Assembly (NCBI GenBank): GCA_020629175.1
Contig: JAHDDU010000005.1
Span: forward strand, 6,088 to 66,970
DNA length: 60,883 nt
Origin: Flavimaricola sp.
GTDB taxonomy: Bacteria; Pseudomonadota; Alphaproteobacteria; Rhodobacterales; Rhodobacteraceae
Direction of reading: 5' to 3'
Shown: piece by piece, positions 20,653 through 30,218 of the stretch
Layout of the letters: the number at the start of each line of letters is the position of its first letter
How positions within the stretch are numbered: position 1 is the stretch's first letter
Notes under the pieces: generated by a model
The model's input: only the letters and a program-made list of their open reading frames with translations
Told to the model about the DNA's origin: nothing
The model's database searches: none
Position numbers and translations under genes: made by a program

Positions 20653-22980
20653 GTGCCGTCATTTTCGACAACGCTTGAGCAGTCCATCCATTCCGCGCTG
20701 GCCCTGGCCAACGCCCGCAAACACGAGTTGGCCACTCTGGAGCACCTCCTTTTGGCCTTGATTGATGAGCCAGACGCTGCGCGCGTGATGCGCGCTTGCT
20801 CTGTCGATCTCGACGAGCTGCGTAAATCGCTTGAGGAATTTATCGAGGATGATCTGGCCACTCTGATCACCGATGTTGAAGGCTCAGAAGCTGTCCCCAC
20901 CGCAGCCTTCCAACGCGTCATCCAACGCGCCGCCATTCACGTTCAGTCCTCTGGCCGAAATGAGGTCACCGGCGCGAATGTCCTCGTGGCGATCTTCGCC
21001 GAGCGAGAAAGCAACGCGGCCTTCTTCCTGCAAGAACAGGACATGACCCGCTATGATGCGGTCAACTTCATCGCTCACGGCGTCGCCAAGGATCCCGCCT
21101 ATGGTGAGAGCCGCCCAGTGACAGGCTCTACCGAAGAGGATCCCATCGGCGCTGAAGACGCAGCTCCTGCGGGAGAGGAAAAAGAAAGCGCGCTTGCCAA
21201 ATACTGCGTTGACCTCAACGCCAAGGCCGCCGCTGGTGACGTAGACCCGCTGATCGGACGCGATCACGAAGTCGAACGCTGCATCCAGGTGCTTTGCCGC
21301 CGTCGCAAGAACAACCCACTCCTCGTTGGCGATCCCGGTGTTGGGAAAACTGCCATTGCAGAAGGTCTCGCCTATAAGATCGTGAACAAAGCCGTGCCCG
21401 AAGTCCTCGCCTCCGCCACGATCTACTCGCTCGACATGGGCGCATTGCTCGCCGGTACGCGTTACCGCGGCGATTTCGAAGAACGGCTGAAAGCAGTGAT
21501 GACCGAGATGGAAGAGCATGACGACGCGGTCCTCTTCATCGACGAAATCCACACCGTGATCGGCGCCGGTGCCACCTCCGGCGGCGCCATGGACGCCTCG
21601 AACCTTCTCAAACCTGCCCTGCAAGGCGGCGGTCTGCGGTGCATGGGTTCCACCACCTACAAGGAATTCCGCCAACACTTCGAAAAAGACCGCGCACTCT
21701 CCCGCCGGTTCCAGAAAATCGACGTAGCAGAGCCATCTGTCGATGACGCCGTGAAAATCCTCAAGGGTCTTAAGCCCTATTTTGAGGATCACCATGCGAT
21801 CAAATACACCTCCGACGCGATCAAAACAGCCGTCGAGCTCAGCGCCCGTTACATCAACGACCGCAAGCTTCCTGACAAAGCCATCGACGTGATTGATGAA
21901 GCAGGCGCCGCCCAGCACCTCGTGGCCGAGAGCAAGCGGCGCAAAACCATCGGTGCCAAAGAGATTGAGGCTGTCGTCGCCAAAATCGCGCGTATTCCGC
22001 CGAAAAACGTCTCTAAAGACGACGCAGAAGTGCTGAAAGATCTTGAACCCAGCCTCAAGCGGGTCGTCTTCGGCCAGGACAACGCCATCGTCGCGCTGAC
22101 CTCGGCCATCAAACTCGCCCGCGCCGGTCTGCGCGAGCCGGAAAAGCCAATTGGCAACTACCTGTTCGCCGGTCCGACCGGTGTTGGTAAAACCGAGGTC
22201 GCCAAACAATTGGCCGACACATTGGGCGTAGAAATGCTGCGCTTTGACATGTCCGAATACATGGAAAAGCACGCCATCTCCCGCCTCATCGGTGCCCCCC
22301 CGGGCTACGTCGGCTTTGACCAGGGCGGCATGCTCACCGACGGTGTCGACCAGAACCCACATTGCGTGCTGCTTCTGGACGAGATTGAGAAGGCGCACCC
22401 CGATGTCTTTAACATCCTTTTGCAGGTCATGGACCACGGCAAGCTGACCGATCACAATGGTCGGACAACGGATTTCCGCAATGTGATCCTGATCATGACG
22501 TCCAACGCCGGCGCCTCCGACATGGCGCGTGAGGCCGTAGGCTTCAACCGTGACAAGCGGGAGGGCGAGGATACAGCCGCGATTGAACGGATGTTCACGC
22601 CGGAGTTTCGCAACCGCCTTGATGCCGTCGTGTCCTTTGCACCGTTGTCCAAGGACGTCATTATGCAGGTGGTCGAAAAGTTCGTCCTCCAACTCGAAGC
22701 CCAGCTCATGGACCGCAACGTCCATATCGAGCTGAGCCCAGAGGCTGCCGCATGGCTCGGTGACGAAGGCTACGATGACAAAATGGGCGCACGCCCACTC
22801 GGTCGCGTGATCCAGGAGCACATCAAGAAGCCGCTGGCAGAAGAACTCCTCTTCGGATCGCTGCAAAAGGGCGGTATTGTCAAAGTCGGTGTCAAAGATG
22901 GCAAGATCGACCTGACCTACGAAAAGCCCGAGAACAAGCGTATCTCTGGCGACAAACCACCCCTGCTCACTGCAGACTAA
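20653..22980 (+). CDS. clpA: ATP-dependent Clp protease ATP-binding subunit ClpA
   Basis: An unfoldase that feeds N-end-rule and other substrates to ClpP. The 775 residues comprise a Clp N-domain (1-145), an acidic linker, AAA-1 with GDPGVGKT (about 226-233) and AAA-2 with GPTGVGKT (about 507-514), plus the [15 protein letters not shown] pore/substrate segment. No M-domain insertion is present, so it is ClpA and not ClpB. The start is GTG at 20653, preceded by CAGGAG at 8 bases. The partner adaptor gene clpS is not directly upstream, unlike in many proteobacteria. Confidence 0.98.
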   Translation: MPSFSTTLEQSIHSALALANARKHELATLEHLLLALIDEPDAARVMRACSVDLDELRKSLEEFIEDDLATLITDVEGSEAVPTAAFQRVIQRAAIHVQSSGRNEVTGANVLVAIFAERESNAAFFLQEQDMTRYDAVNFIAHGVAKDPAYGESRPVTGSTEEDPIGAEDAAPAGEEKESALAKYCVDLNAKAAAGDVDPLIGRDHEVERCIQVLCRRRKNNPLLVGDPGVGKTAIAEGLAYKIVNKAVPEVLASATIYSLDMGALLAGTRYRGDFEERLKAVMTEMEEHDDAVLFIDEIHTVIGAGATSGGAMDASNLLKPALQGGGLRCMGSTTYKEFRQHFEKDRALSRRFQKIDVAEPSVDDAVKILKGLKPYFEDHHAIKYTSDAIKTAVELSARYINDRKLPDKAIDVIDEAGAAQHLVAESKRRKTIGAKEIEAVVAKIARIPPKNVSKDDAEVLKDLEPSLKRVVFGQDNAIVALTSAIKLARAGLREPEKPIGNYLFAGPTGVGKTEVAKQLADTLGVEMLRFDMSEYMEKHAISRLIGAPPGYVGFDQGGMLTDGVDQNPHCVLLLDEIEKAHPDVFNILLQVMDHGKLTDHNGRTTDFRNVILIMTSNAGASDMAREAVGFNRDKREGEDTAAIERMFTPEFRNRLDAVVSFAPLSKDVIMQVVEKFVLQLEAQLMDRNVHIELSPEAAAWLGDEGYDDKMGARPLGRVIQEHIKKPLAEELLFGSLQKGGIVKVGVKDGKIDLTYEKPENKRISGDKPPLLTAD

Positions 22981-22985
22981 GGGCC

Positions 22986-23006
22986 GGGGCGGAGCACATC
23001 CGCCCC
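22986..23006 (+). terminator. Terminator after clpA
   Basis: A perfect 8-bp GC stem GGGGCGGA / TCCGCCCC with a GCACA loop, followed by TCCTTC. It starts 6 bases after the clpA stop. Confidence 0.6.
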
Positions 23007-23091
23007 TCCTTCAACTGACAAAGTAAACTCAAGATGCTCCGGGACGGCGGGTGGGGCGCATTGGCCCCATGGGCCAACAGCGGCACCCCCG

Positions 23092-25368
23092 TCAGCGCTC
23101 GGTCAGCTTTAGTTCAATCCGCCGGTTCTGCGCCCGCGCTTCTGCGCTATCACCCAAGGCAATCGGCTGAAACTCTCCAAACCCGTTTGCCGCCAGCCGA
23201 TCCGGCGCAATCCCTTCGTTCTCGATCATATAGAGCACAACAGACAGAGCCCGCGCCTGGCTTAGTTCCCAATTGTTGCGAAACTCGCCAAATCCCGACA
23301 GCGGAATGTTATCCGTATGCCCATCCACTCGGATGACCCAATCAATGCCATCAGGAATATCCGCTGCGATTTGGCGCAAAAGCGCTGCCACTTTCGCAAT
23401 TTCCGCCTCCCCCTGAGCCGACAGTTGTGCACTCCCCGACGCGAACAAGACCTCGGAAGAAAACACAAATCTGTCGCCTGCAACTTCGACACCGTCAATC
23501 TCGCTGACGATGTCGCGGACGCGGCCAAAAAACTCTGATCGAAACCGCTCGAGGTTCTGCGCCTCAGCGGCCAGTCGCGCAGCTTCTGCCTCCAGCCTTG
23601 CCCGTTCTGCCGCTTCCAATTGCTCGCGCCTGCGCGCCTCCGCCGCCGCGCGCGCAAGCGCGGTGTTCAACTGCGTCGACAACGAGCGGACTTCGACTTG
23701 TGCTGCCGCATCAGCGGCTTCTGCAACATTCAATATCTCTTGCAGCTGCGCGACCTGCCCGCGCAACTCAGCCACCTGATTATTGAGCAATGCCATCTCC
23801 CGGCGGCTTTCCGCGCTCAAGGCTTCTTCCTCACTTAACGCGGCATTCGCCTGCGCCAATAGGGCCGCCTGGCGTTCACGCGCGCTTAACTCCACCTCAA
23901 GTGCCTCTTCCGCCGACAGGGCTTGGGCCAGGGCTTCGGCCAAACGCGCTTCAAGTGCCGCGCGGTCTTGCTCGGTTTCACTGCGGCTTTCAGAGAGCGA
24001 GGCTACTTCCGCCTCCAAGGCTCCCGCAGCCAGCAGCGCCGCCTCTAATCGCTCTTCAAGTGTCGCGGCGTTGGACTGAAGGGTCTCTTGCTCCGCTGCC
24101 AGCGCCGCCCGCTCGGCGGCCAGCCCTTCTTGCGCCAACACAGCCGCGGCGAGTTGTGCTTCAACCTCGGCCCGGCTCACTTCACTTTCTTCAAGCGCAG
24201 CCTCCAGAGCGGCCTTCGCTGCGTCAAAGTCGCCTTCCAATCCGGACCGCGCCGCGATGGCTGCGGCCAATTCAGCCGACAAATCCTCTTCACGCGCCTG
24301 CCGCTCGGCAAGTTCTGCGCGTGCCGCGTCCAATGCGCTTTGCGTCGTCGTCTGCAAACTCAGCGCCGCCAGAAGGCGCGCATCAAGGTCATCGCCCTCA
24401 TTCAACGCACGGGTCAGACTGTTCTCTGCCGCCTGCCGGGCCAACAGGGCTTCGGCCAAACGACGATCCAGATCATCCCGCGCCGCATCTGCCGCCGCCA
24501 ATAAAGTGAGTGTATTTTCAGCGTCACGTCGCTCTTCTTCGAGCCGGAGTGTCATTGCGGTCAACTCGGCATCCGCAGCTTCCAGCCGCTCACGAAGCGC
24601 TTCCGCCGCTGCCGCATCTGCGAGCCTTGCGGCCTCCGCCTCACTCAATACTTCGGCAATCTCCCCTTCCAGCGTTTGAATGCGGCCAGCATCAGCTTCG
24701 GCGTTGCGTTCAAGATCAGCGATCATTGCCTCAAGCGCATCGGCTTGCGCCGCCGCGAGACGCGCAGCTTCTGCGCCTTCGTCAATCTCGTCCCGCGCCT
24801 GTGCCAGTGCAAGCGTCAGCGCTTCTTGCTCTGTGATCAGCCGGCTCTCTGCGTCTTCGAGTGCTGCAATCGTGGCCCGCGCCCCCACGGCGTCTTCCTC
24901 CAAAACGGCAATCTGGCCCTCAGCACCTGCGATATCGTTTTCAAGCGCGGTGATCCGGGCAAGGTTCTCGCTGCGATCGGCCAACAGCCCTGCGACCTGA
25001 GCCTCAAAGGCCGTGATGTCACTTTGCGCGGCGGCCAAAGCTGCAGCTGTGGCATCGCGTTCGCGCTCCAGAACTGCCAACCGCCCCGCCTGATTGCGGG
25101 CGCGGTCCTCGGCCGTTTCCAGCGACGCACTCAAGCTGGCGGTGCGCCGCTCTTCTAGGCCCAGCGCCTGCGCCAGCCCGGCCACTTCCGAGGCCAGATC
25201 ATCCAGCCGTGACGCTTGTCCCGAAATCGTGTCGCGCAGGGCAAATTGCACAACGGTAAAGATCGTGAGCACGAACATCAGCACCAGCAGAAGCCCGGTC
25301 ATCGCATCGACAAAACCGGGCCAGATCGAGGCTTGGAACCGGTTCGAAGAGCGCCGCTGCAAGGCCAT
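23092..25368 (-). CDS. MotB/OmpA-like protein with very long coiled coil
   Basis: A 758-residue inner-membrane protein. A single TM segment (about 18-42) carries an Asp at position 21 (WPGFVDAMTGLLLVLMF), in the place where MotB/TolR/ZorB-type stators hold their proton-carrying Asp. Then comes about 550 residues of Ala/Glu/Arg-rich heptad sequence (about 50-610), almost certainly a coiled coil. A C-terminal OmpA-like peptidoglycan-binding domain follows, with VDGHTDNIPLSG and NWELSQARALSVVLYMI. Just downstream of, and paired with, the ExbB-like gene (3-base gap). It probably spans the periplasm as the stator or force rod of an ion-driven complex. Confidence 0.85.
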   Translation of the reverse strand: MALQRRSSNRFQASIWPGFVDAMTGLLLVLMFVLTIFTVVQFALRDTISGQASRLDDLASEVAGLAQALGLEERRTASLSASLETAEDRARNQAGRLAVLERERDATAAALAAAQSDITAFEAQVAGLLADRSENLARITALENDIAGAEGQIAVLEEDAVGARATIAALEDAESRLITEQEALTLALAQARDEIDEGAEAARLAAAQADALEAMIADLERNAEADAGRIQTLEGEIAEVLSEAEAARLADAAAAEALRERLEAADAELTAMTLRLEEERRDAENTLTLLAAADAARDDLDRRLAEALLARQAAENSLTRALNEGDDLDARLLAALSLQTTTQSALDAARAELAERQAREEDLSAELAAAIAARSGLEGDFDAAKAALEAALEESEVSRAEVEAQLAAAVLAQEGLAAERAALAAEQETLQSNAATLEERLEAALLAAGALEAEVASLSESRSETEQDRAALEARLAEALAQALSAEEALEVELSARERQAALLAQANAALSEEEALSAESRREMALLNNQVAELRGQVAQLQEILNVAEAADAAAQVEVRSLSTQLNTALARAAAEARRREQLEAAERARLEAEAARLAAEAQNLERFRSEFFGRVRDIVSEIDGVEVAGDRFVFSSEVLFASGSAQLSAQGEAEIAKVAALLRQIAADIPDGIDWVIRVDGHTDNIPLSGFGEFRNNWELSQARALSVVLYMIENEGIAPDRLAANGFGEFQPIALGDSAEARAQNRRIELKLTER

Positions 25369-25371
25369 GGA

Positions 25372-26577
25372 TCAGACCTCGCCTGTCCCGCGTGACTGCC
25401 GCACAGCGCGCACAAGAGCGGCCATATCAGTGCGCAATTCGCCCATCGTTTCCTGACGGCCCGCCGACATCTCCTCAAGGATACGAAGCATTTGCACATC
25501 AATAGAGCGCAGCCGCATCCGCGCCTCAGCGTCCATGCCACCCGCCCCTTCATCCAGCTTGGCAATCAGCCCGGCGATCTGGTCATGTGTCTCACCCATT
25601 TGCCCGATAAGCTGTTCCTGCCCCTCGGCCATGCGGACCAAGGCGGCATTTCCGTCACTTTGCTCCATCTTTTCAGTCAGCCGTGTCATAGAACCTGCAA
25701 GGTCCGCCAAGCGCCCGTCGACCTCGGCCCGCGCGATATCAGACTGTGTGAACATCACCTGCAACGCTTCCATCTGCTCGGCCATGTGATCAACGACGCC
25801 GGCCATCATTGCCGTTTCCGGCCCCACGCCGCCCTCTTCGCCCACGCTGAAACTCACCCGCGTGATCCGCGAAAGCCATTCCTCCAGCTCGCGGTAAAAC
25901 CGGTTCTGGCCATGCGTCGCAAAGAGCTCAAGCAAGCCCACAACGAGCGATCCCGCCAGACCCAATAGCGAAGACGAAAACGCTGTACCCATGCCACCCA
26001 ATTGCGCCTCGAGCCCCGATTGCAACCGCGTGAACACCTCGGTCCCGCTTTCCCCTTCTTCGGGGTTCAACCCACGGATCGTGTCGACCAAGGCTGGCAC
26101 CGTTGTCGCCAGGCCGTAAAACGTCCCCAACAGCCCCAAAAAGATGAGCACATTCCCCAGATATCGGGTGATCTCGCGATCCTCATCGATCCGCTGGCCG
26201 ACAGAATCCAGAATGCTGCGCGAAGACGACGCCGAAAGCTGCATCCGCGCCCCGCGGGAGGCCAGCAAAGTGGCCAGAGGGGCCAGCAAGGAAGGCACTT
26301 TCGACACCCGGCTCTCGATCCGTTCAGCGGCGAAATCCTCGATCCACTGCACGGAACTGGCCAGCTGAAACACCTGCCGAAAGCACGACAATATGCCCAG
26401 CACAAACACCGTGATGATCACCGCATTGAGCCAAAGGTTCGCCTGAATGATCCCGATGATCGTTTCAAGGCCAAGGTACACCCCAACCCCAACCACACCC
26501 AAAACGATCACCATAAAGGTGATCTGTCTGACCGGTTGGGTAAACTGCGCGCGTGCCCTAGGTGCGGTGTCTTCCAT
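25372..26577 (-). CDS. MotA/TolQ/ExbB-like proton channel protein
   Basis: A 401-residue membrane protein with about four TM segments (about 20-42, 48-66, 142-165 and 195-218). It has the MotA/TolQ/ExbB signature in the last two (GNVLIFLGLLGTFYGLATTVPAL and GMGTAFSSSLLGLAGSLVVGLLELFA). The last 150 residues are charged, cytosolic and predicted helical. With the OmpA/MotB-like partner it forms a two-gene operon and would be the rotating or channel half of a proton-driven unit. What it drives is unknown. It differs from ZorA in lacking a long tail; the long coiled coil is in the partner instead. Confidence 0.85.
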   Translation of the reverse strand: MEDTAPRARAQFTQPVRQITFMVIVLGVVGVGVYLGLETIIGIIQANLWLNAVIITVFVLGILSCFRQVFQLASSVQWIEDFAAERIESRVSKVPSLLAPLATLLASRGARMQLSASSSRSILDSVGQRIDEDREITRYLGNVLIFLGLLGTFYGLATTVPALVDTIRGLNPEEGESGTEVFTRLQSGLEAQLGGMGTAFSSSLLGLAGSLVVGLLELFATHGQNRFYRELEEWLSRITRVSFSVGEEGGVGPETAMMAGVVDHMAEQMEALQVMFTQSDIARAEVDGRLADLAGSMTRLTEKMEQSDGNAALVRMAEGQEQLIGQMGETHDQIAGLIAKLDEGAGGMDAEARMRLRSIDVQMLRILEEMSAGRQETMGELRTDMAALVRAVRQSRGTGEV

Positions 26578-26646
26578 GGCGGGACCGATGTCCTCTTGTC
26601 ATTCCAGGCAGCACGATAGGCAGAATTGTGGCAAAACCCAACTGAA

Positions 26647-27195
26647 TTATCCTTGGACTTTCCCCTTGCCTTCCAAGTCGCGCACCCGCGCCACAAGCCA
26701 GGTCATATCCGCATCATGGATACCCATTTTCTGCAGATGATCGGCAGTATTGTAGAGATACTCCGGGTTCGGCCCCCGCCCCCCGACCGATCTTGCGATC
26801 CGTTGCGCTTGCTCCTCGAGCGGAAAATTACAGTACTGGACGTGATCACGATTGATCACATAGGCCAACGCCTCAACCTCGCGTCCATCTTCCAGCGCAA
26901 GCGCCACATGCCGCTCTTCATAGGCAGAGGAGATCAACTCCCGCTCTCGCAGGCCTGCCAACACCGCCGCTTGCTCGGACGGTTTGACCTTGAATGCAAC
27001 ACCCGTGCACCGATCACCCGGCTCGGCATCAAGTGCCAAGACAAGGCCCGGCATCTCTTCGGTGCCGCGGTGATGAATAGAGAGCATGCAAAAGGACCTG
27101 CGATAGGCCTCCAGCGTCGCGGTCACCGCTTCCTCAGGCTCAAACCCGGGGTTCCACAACAGCGACCCGTACCCAAACACCCACATATCGCTCAT
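26647..27195 (-). CDS. ChaC-type gamma-glutamylcyclotransferase
   Basis: A 182-residue enzyme expected to cleave glutathione to 5-oxoproline and Cys-Gly in the cytosol. It has the diagnostic ChaC N-terminus WVFGYGSLLWNPGF (5-18), the R-G-T segment after HH at 41-42, and the LRERE stretch (82-86) holding the likely catalytic Glu. NAEYLYNT-like (NPEYLYNTADHL) is near the C-terminus. It stands alone upstream of a divergent DUF2125 gene. Confidence 0.93.
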   Translation of the reverse strand: MSDMWVFGYGSLLWNPGFEPEEAVTATLEAYRRSFCMLSIHHRGTEEMPGLVLALDAEPGDRCTGVAFKVKPSEQAAVLAGLRERELISSAYEERHVALALEDGREVEALAYVINRDHVQYCNFPLEEQAQRIARSVGGRGPNPEYLYNTADHLQKMGIHDADMTWLVARVRDLEGKGKVQG

Positions 27196-27259
27196 TCACT
27201 GGCCCTCTGCTGCCTACGGGGTATAAACACTGCAACGCCTCAAATGGAAAGGGTCGCAC

Positions 27260-28246
27260 ATGCGCCGCATCAGCATCATCCTCGGGTCACTGGCAGCGGT
27301 TTTTGGCGTCTATTGGATGGCTCTGGACCGAACTATTCAGGGTCAGGTTCCAGAGGTAATCGACGGCATGAGGCAGGACGGTTGGTCGATTGACTACGCA
27401 TCTCTGGACCACGGCGGCTTTCCCACTTCATTCAGCACCGCTTTCACGGATCTTGAAATCATGCCAACGGATGGCAGTTGGACTTGGATATTGCCTGAGT
27501 TTGAGGCGCGAGCGAACAGCCTACCGCCCAATTCGGTAGACATTATCTTTCCTTCGATGCAATCGATAAGGCAGCTGGGCCAGGCCTTTACAATCGAGGC
27601 CGAAGATTTGATTGCAACGGCAAGTGTCGGTCTGGCCACCAACCTGCCGCTTGATGGGGCGACGCTCACGACTGGACCGCTACAGGTCCAGTCAACAGCA
27701 GGCTGGACGGCCTTGATGGGCGAAGGAGCCGCTGCATTCCGCGCCGTGCCAAATGGGGAAAACAGCTATCTGGCCACGCTCGATCTGCGCCGCATCGCAC
27801 CGCCGCCTCCATTGGTCGCAGGCCTCGTCGGGCCGGGTGGCTTGCCCGAGACAATCTCGAGTATCACCGCCGAAGTGAACGTGGTTTATGATAGGCCAAT
27901 TGATCGCAGCCTTGCAGATGGTCCGCCCTTGCGGCCAATGGCTGTGACAATCTCGGACTTGTCGCTCGAATGGGGGGAGTTTGAGGCGGACGTCGTCGGC
28001 GATTTGACCGCGGACGACACCGGCACGGCCAATGGCACCATGACCGTCACGCTGACCAATTGGGAGATGATGGTCGATTTGGCCGCTGTCGCAGGGTTGA
28101 TCCCTAATGATGTGGCTGAAACCTACAAAGGCATGGGAGCCACGCTCTCGAACGGGAATGTACTGAATGCCCCGATCACCGTTACTGATGGTGCGGCACG
28201 CATCGGCTTTATTCCACTGGGCGAGGTCCGACTGTTCAGCCCTTAG
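27260..28246 (+). CDS. DUF2125 family exported/membrane-anchored protein
   Basis: A 328-residue protein recognised as DUF2125, a family of alphaproteobacterial envelope proteins of unknown function. An N-terminal hydrophobic segment (about 5-22, ISIILGSLAAVFGVYWMAL) should anchor or export it. The body is rich in beta strands, with the family's GWSIDYASLDHGGFPTSF near residues 40-58. It overlaps the convergent extensin-like gene by 4 bases. Confidence 0.85.
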   Translation: MRRISIILGSLAAVFGVYWMALDRTIQGQVPEVIDGMRQDGWSIDYASLDHGGFPTSFSTAFTDLEIMPTDGSWTWILPEFEARANSLPPNSVDIIFPSMQSIRQLGQAFTIEAEDLIATASVGLATNLPLDGATLTTGPLQVQSTAGWTALMGEGAAAFRAVPNGENSYLATLDLRRIAPPPPLVAGLVGPGGLPETISSITAEVNVVYDRPIDRSLADGPPLRPMAVTISDLSLEWGEFEADVVGDLTADDTGTANGTMTVTLTNWEMMVDLAAVAGLIPNDVAETYKGMGATLSNGNVLNAPITVTDGAARIGFIPLGEVRLFSP

Positions 28247-29301
28247 CGGCAGTAAGATCCGCTGCGGTATCGTGCTGTGTCAAAGTGAAAGTGATCCCGG
28301 TGCGCCGCGTTCGCATTTGGCCCAAGGACGGTACCAAACGGCCCACAGGCCGCTCGATGCATGGCACGGAGTTGCTGGCCATACTCCGAATTCCAACCGC
28401 GCAAAACGCTCACCCGCGAGCCGTCGCGCATGGTAAAGCCGCCAATATCCACTGCGCGGCCAAAGCTGTGCTCGCTCAACCGCGCGCCAGCCACGTTGTT
28501 CCTTGTCCGGCAGGAATAGGCACCCATCATCTGTATTTCCGCAAGGCCTCCGCCAACACCCCGAAACTGCGGGATCGCCGAATTCTCGACCCAGCGGCGG
28601 AGAGCTATGGCCGTTGTGCAGTCAATCACCGCCGGGTTCGACAAGCGCACCCCAGCGACCGAGCGGATTTCCACGGCATTTTCAATGCCGCACCGCCCGC
28701 GGCCAGGCACATTGCCCTTGTTCACACCCTGGAGCGCCAGATCACCACAAACCGATCCGCGCCGACGCTCTTCCTGCAGCGCCATGGCCGCGAGCGTGAT
28801 CCCTTCGGGACGCTCGGGCGGGCGGTAGGCTGTTGCGGCGGCCGCGGCGCTGAACTGAACAGCGACCAGCCCCTCTCCGCGCGGGCCCAGCACGTTCGGA
28901 GCAAATGGATCAACTGAGATAGCGGCGGGCAGAGGTCGGTACGGGCGCAAAACCGGACGCACATCCGCGGTCAGGGTTACCATCTCTGGCTCACGCAGCG
29001 GCAGCAGCGGTGGCAAAAACGGGATAATTTCGCGGGTCGCCTTTGCACCCAGCAAGGGTAGATCGGCAATCGCCGCCGCAGTCCGGATGGGCGGCGCAGA
29101 CATCGTACTTATCGAGATCATTGTCAGTGCAGGCGCGGCCTCTACCACAGTGCGCGCCGACGGACGCAATGTGGCAACATCGACGCGTGCGAGCGGGCGC
29201 AGCTGCACCTGCTCGGCATCCGCCCCGCGTGCAACGGGCCGGATGTCTGCCAAGACTGCTGACGCCAGCGCGGCAAAGATCATGGCCAGCGCCCACCTCA
29301 T
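28243..29301 (-). CDS. Extensin-like C-terminal domain protein, probable periplasmic cell-wall enzyme
   Basis: A 352-residue exported protein with a signal peptide (cut after about residue 18, SAVLA). It has a Pro/Arg-rich low-complexity linker (about 20-165) and then an extensin-like C-terminal domain. That domain has the LAS/VanY-type zinc pattern: SEHSFGRAVDIGGF (His and Asp ligands) and DHFHFD. Related folds cut peptidoglycan stem peptides, so a D,D-peptidase role is plausible but unproven. Four Cys could form disulfides. Its ATG overlaps the tyrA stop (ATGA), making it the third gene of the hisC-tyrA operon. Confidence 0.85.
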   Translation of the reverse strand: MRWALAMIFAALASAVLADIRPVARGADAEQVQLRPLARVDVATLRPSARTVVEAAPALTMISISTMSAPPIRTAAAIADLPLLGAKATREIIPFLPPLLPLREPEMVTLTADVRPVLRPYRPLPAAISVDPFAPNVLGPRGEGLVAVQFSAAAAATAYRPPERPEGITLAAMALQEERRRGSVCGDLALQGVNKGNVPGRGRCGIENAVEIRSVAGVRLSNPAVIDCTTAIALRRWVENSAIPQFRGVGGGLAEIQMMGAYSCRTRNNVAGARLSEHSFGRAVDIGGFTMRDGSRVSVLRGWNSEYGQQLRAMHRAACGPFGTVLGPNANAAHRDHFHFDTARYRSGSYCR

Positions 29302-30218
29302 GAAGAGGTCCCCGGCTTGCGGCCAAAGTTGGCGGCGGCTGTATCCTGCCCCGCCTCAATAATCCCGCGACGGATTGCACGCGTCCGGGTGAAATAATCA
29401 TGTAGCATCTCACCATCGCCCTGCCGGATCGCCCGCTGCAGCGCGAACAGCTCCTCGGTGAAACGGCCCAGAATTTCGAGCGTGGCGTCCTTGTTGTGCA
29501 GGAACACATCGCGCCACATGGTAGGATCGCTTGCAGCAATCCGGGTGAAATCCCGGAAACCGGCGGCGGAAAACTGGATGACTTCACTGTCCGTTACGCG
29601 GCCTAGATCATCGGCGACACCCACCATCGTATAGGCAATCAGATGCGGCGTATGACTTGTCACCGCAAGGACGAGATCATGATGCGCCGCGTCCATCTCT
29701 TCAACCCGCGCGCCCATGCCGCGCCAGAGGTCTAGCACGCGGTCGACGGCCGCGCGCTCTGCACCTTCGGGCACGATGATGCAGTATCTGTCGTCGAACA
29801 ACTCAGCAAAGCCCGAGGTCGGGCCGGAATGCTCTGTTCCCGCCAGCGGGTGCGCTGGGACGAAGTGGACGCCTTTGGGCAAATGCGGTGCGACAGCATC
29901 GATCACCTCCCGTTTGACCGAGCCCACATCGCTTACCGTGGCCCCTGGTTTCAGATGCGGCCCGATCTCAGCGGCCACAGCGCCCATCGCACCCACGGGC
30001 ACACAAAGGACGATCAGATCAGCCCCAGCAACAGCCTCGGCCATTGTCTCTGCCACGCTATCGCACAGCCCAATCTCACGCGCTGTTGCACGGCTTTCTG
30101 CGGAGCGGGCGTAGCCTACGATGTCGCCAGCCAATCCGCCCCGGCGCATCGCCAGCGACATGGACCCCGCGATAAGGCCGAGCCCGATTAGGGCCACGCG
30201 GTCGTACAACACCGCCAT
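29298..30218 (-). CDS. tyrA: Prephenate/arogenate dehydrogenase
   Basis: A 306-residue NAD(P)-dependent dehydrogenase for tyrosine synthesis. The Rossmann motif GLGLIAGSMSLAMRR is near the N-terminus, with later LCVPVGA, VSDVGSVKREV, the HPLAGTEHSGP active-site segment and VTSHTPHLIAY. Monofunctional, with no fused chorismate mutase. Its start codon at 30218 overlaps the hisC stop (TGATG), so the two are translationally coupled. That suggests HisC supplies the transaminase for prephenate or aromatic keto acids, fitting an arogenate route. Substrate preference cannot be read directly. Confidence 0.93.
   Translation of the reverse strand: MAVLYDRVALIGLGLIAGSMSLAMRRGGLAGDIVGYARSAESRATAREIGLCDSVAETMAEAVAGADLIVLCVPVGAMGAVAAEIGPHLKPGATVSDVGSVKREVIDAVAPHLPKGVHFVPAHPLAGTEHSGPTSGFAELFDDRYCIIVPEGAERAAVDRVLDLWRGMGARVEEMDAAHHDLVLAVTSHTPHLIAYTMVGVADDLGRVTDSEVIQFSAAGFRDFTRIAASDPTMWRDVFLHNKDATLEILGRFTEELFALQRAIRQGDGEMLHDYFTRTRAIRRGIIEAGQDTAAANFGRKPGTSS

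Noticed and set aside
20884-22866. 660-codon minus-strand open frame across clpA
   Set aside because: Antisense to an unambiguous ClpA; no recognisable protein pattern and no ribosome site.
23790-24509. Plus-strand Pro/Arg/Leu-rich frames opposite the coiled-coil region
   Set aside because: Low-complexity complement of Ala/Glu heptads, not a separate gene.
23092-26577. Zorya-type anti-phage system
   Set aside because: Channel subunit lacks the ZorA tail and there are no ZorC/D/E partners; the pair fits a general alphaproteobacterial envelope module better.
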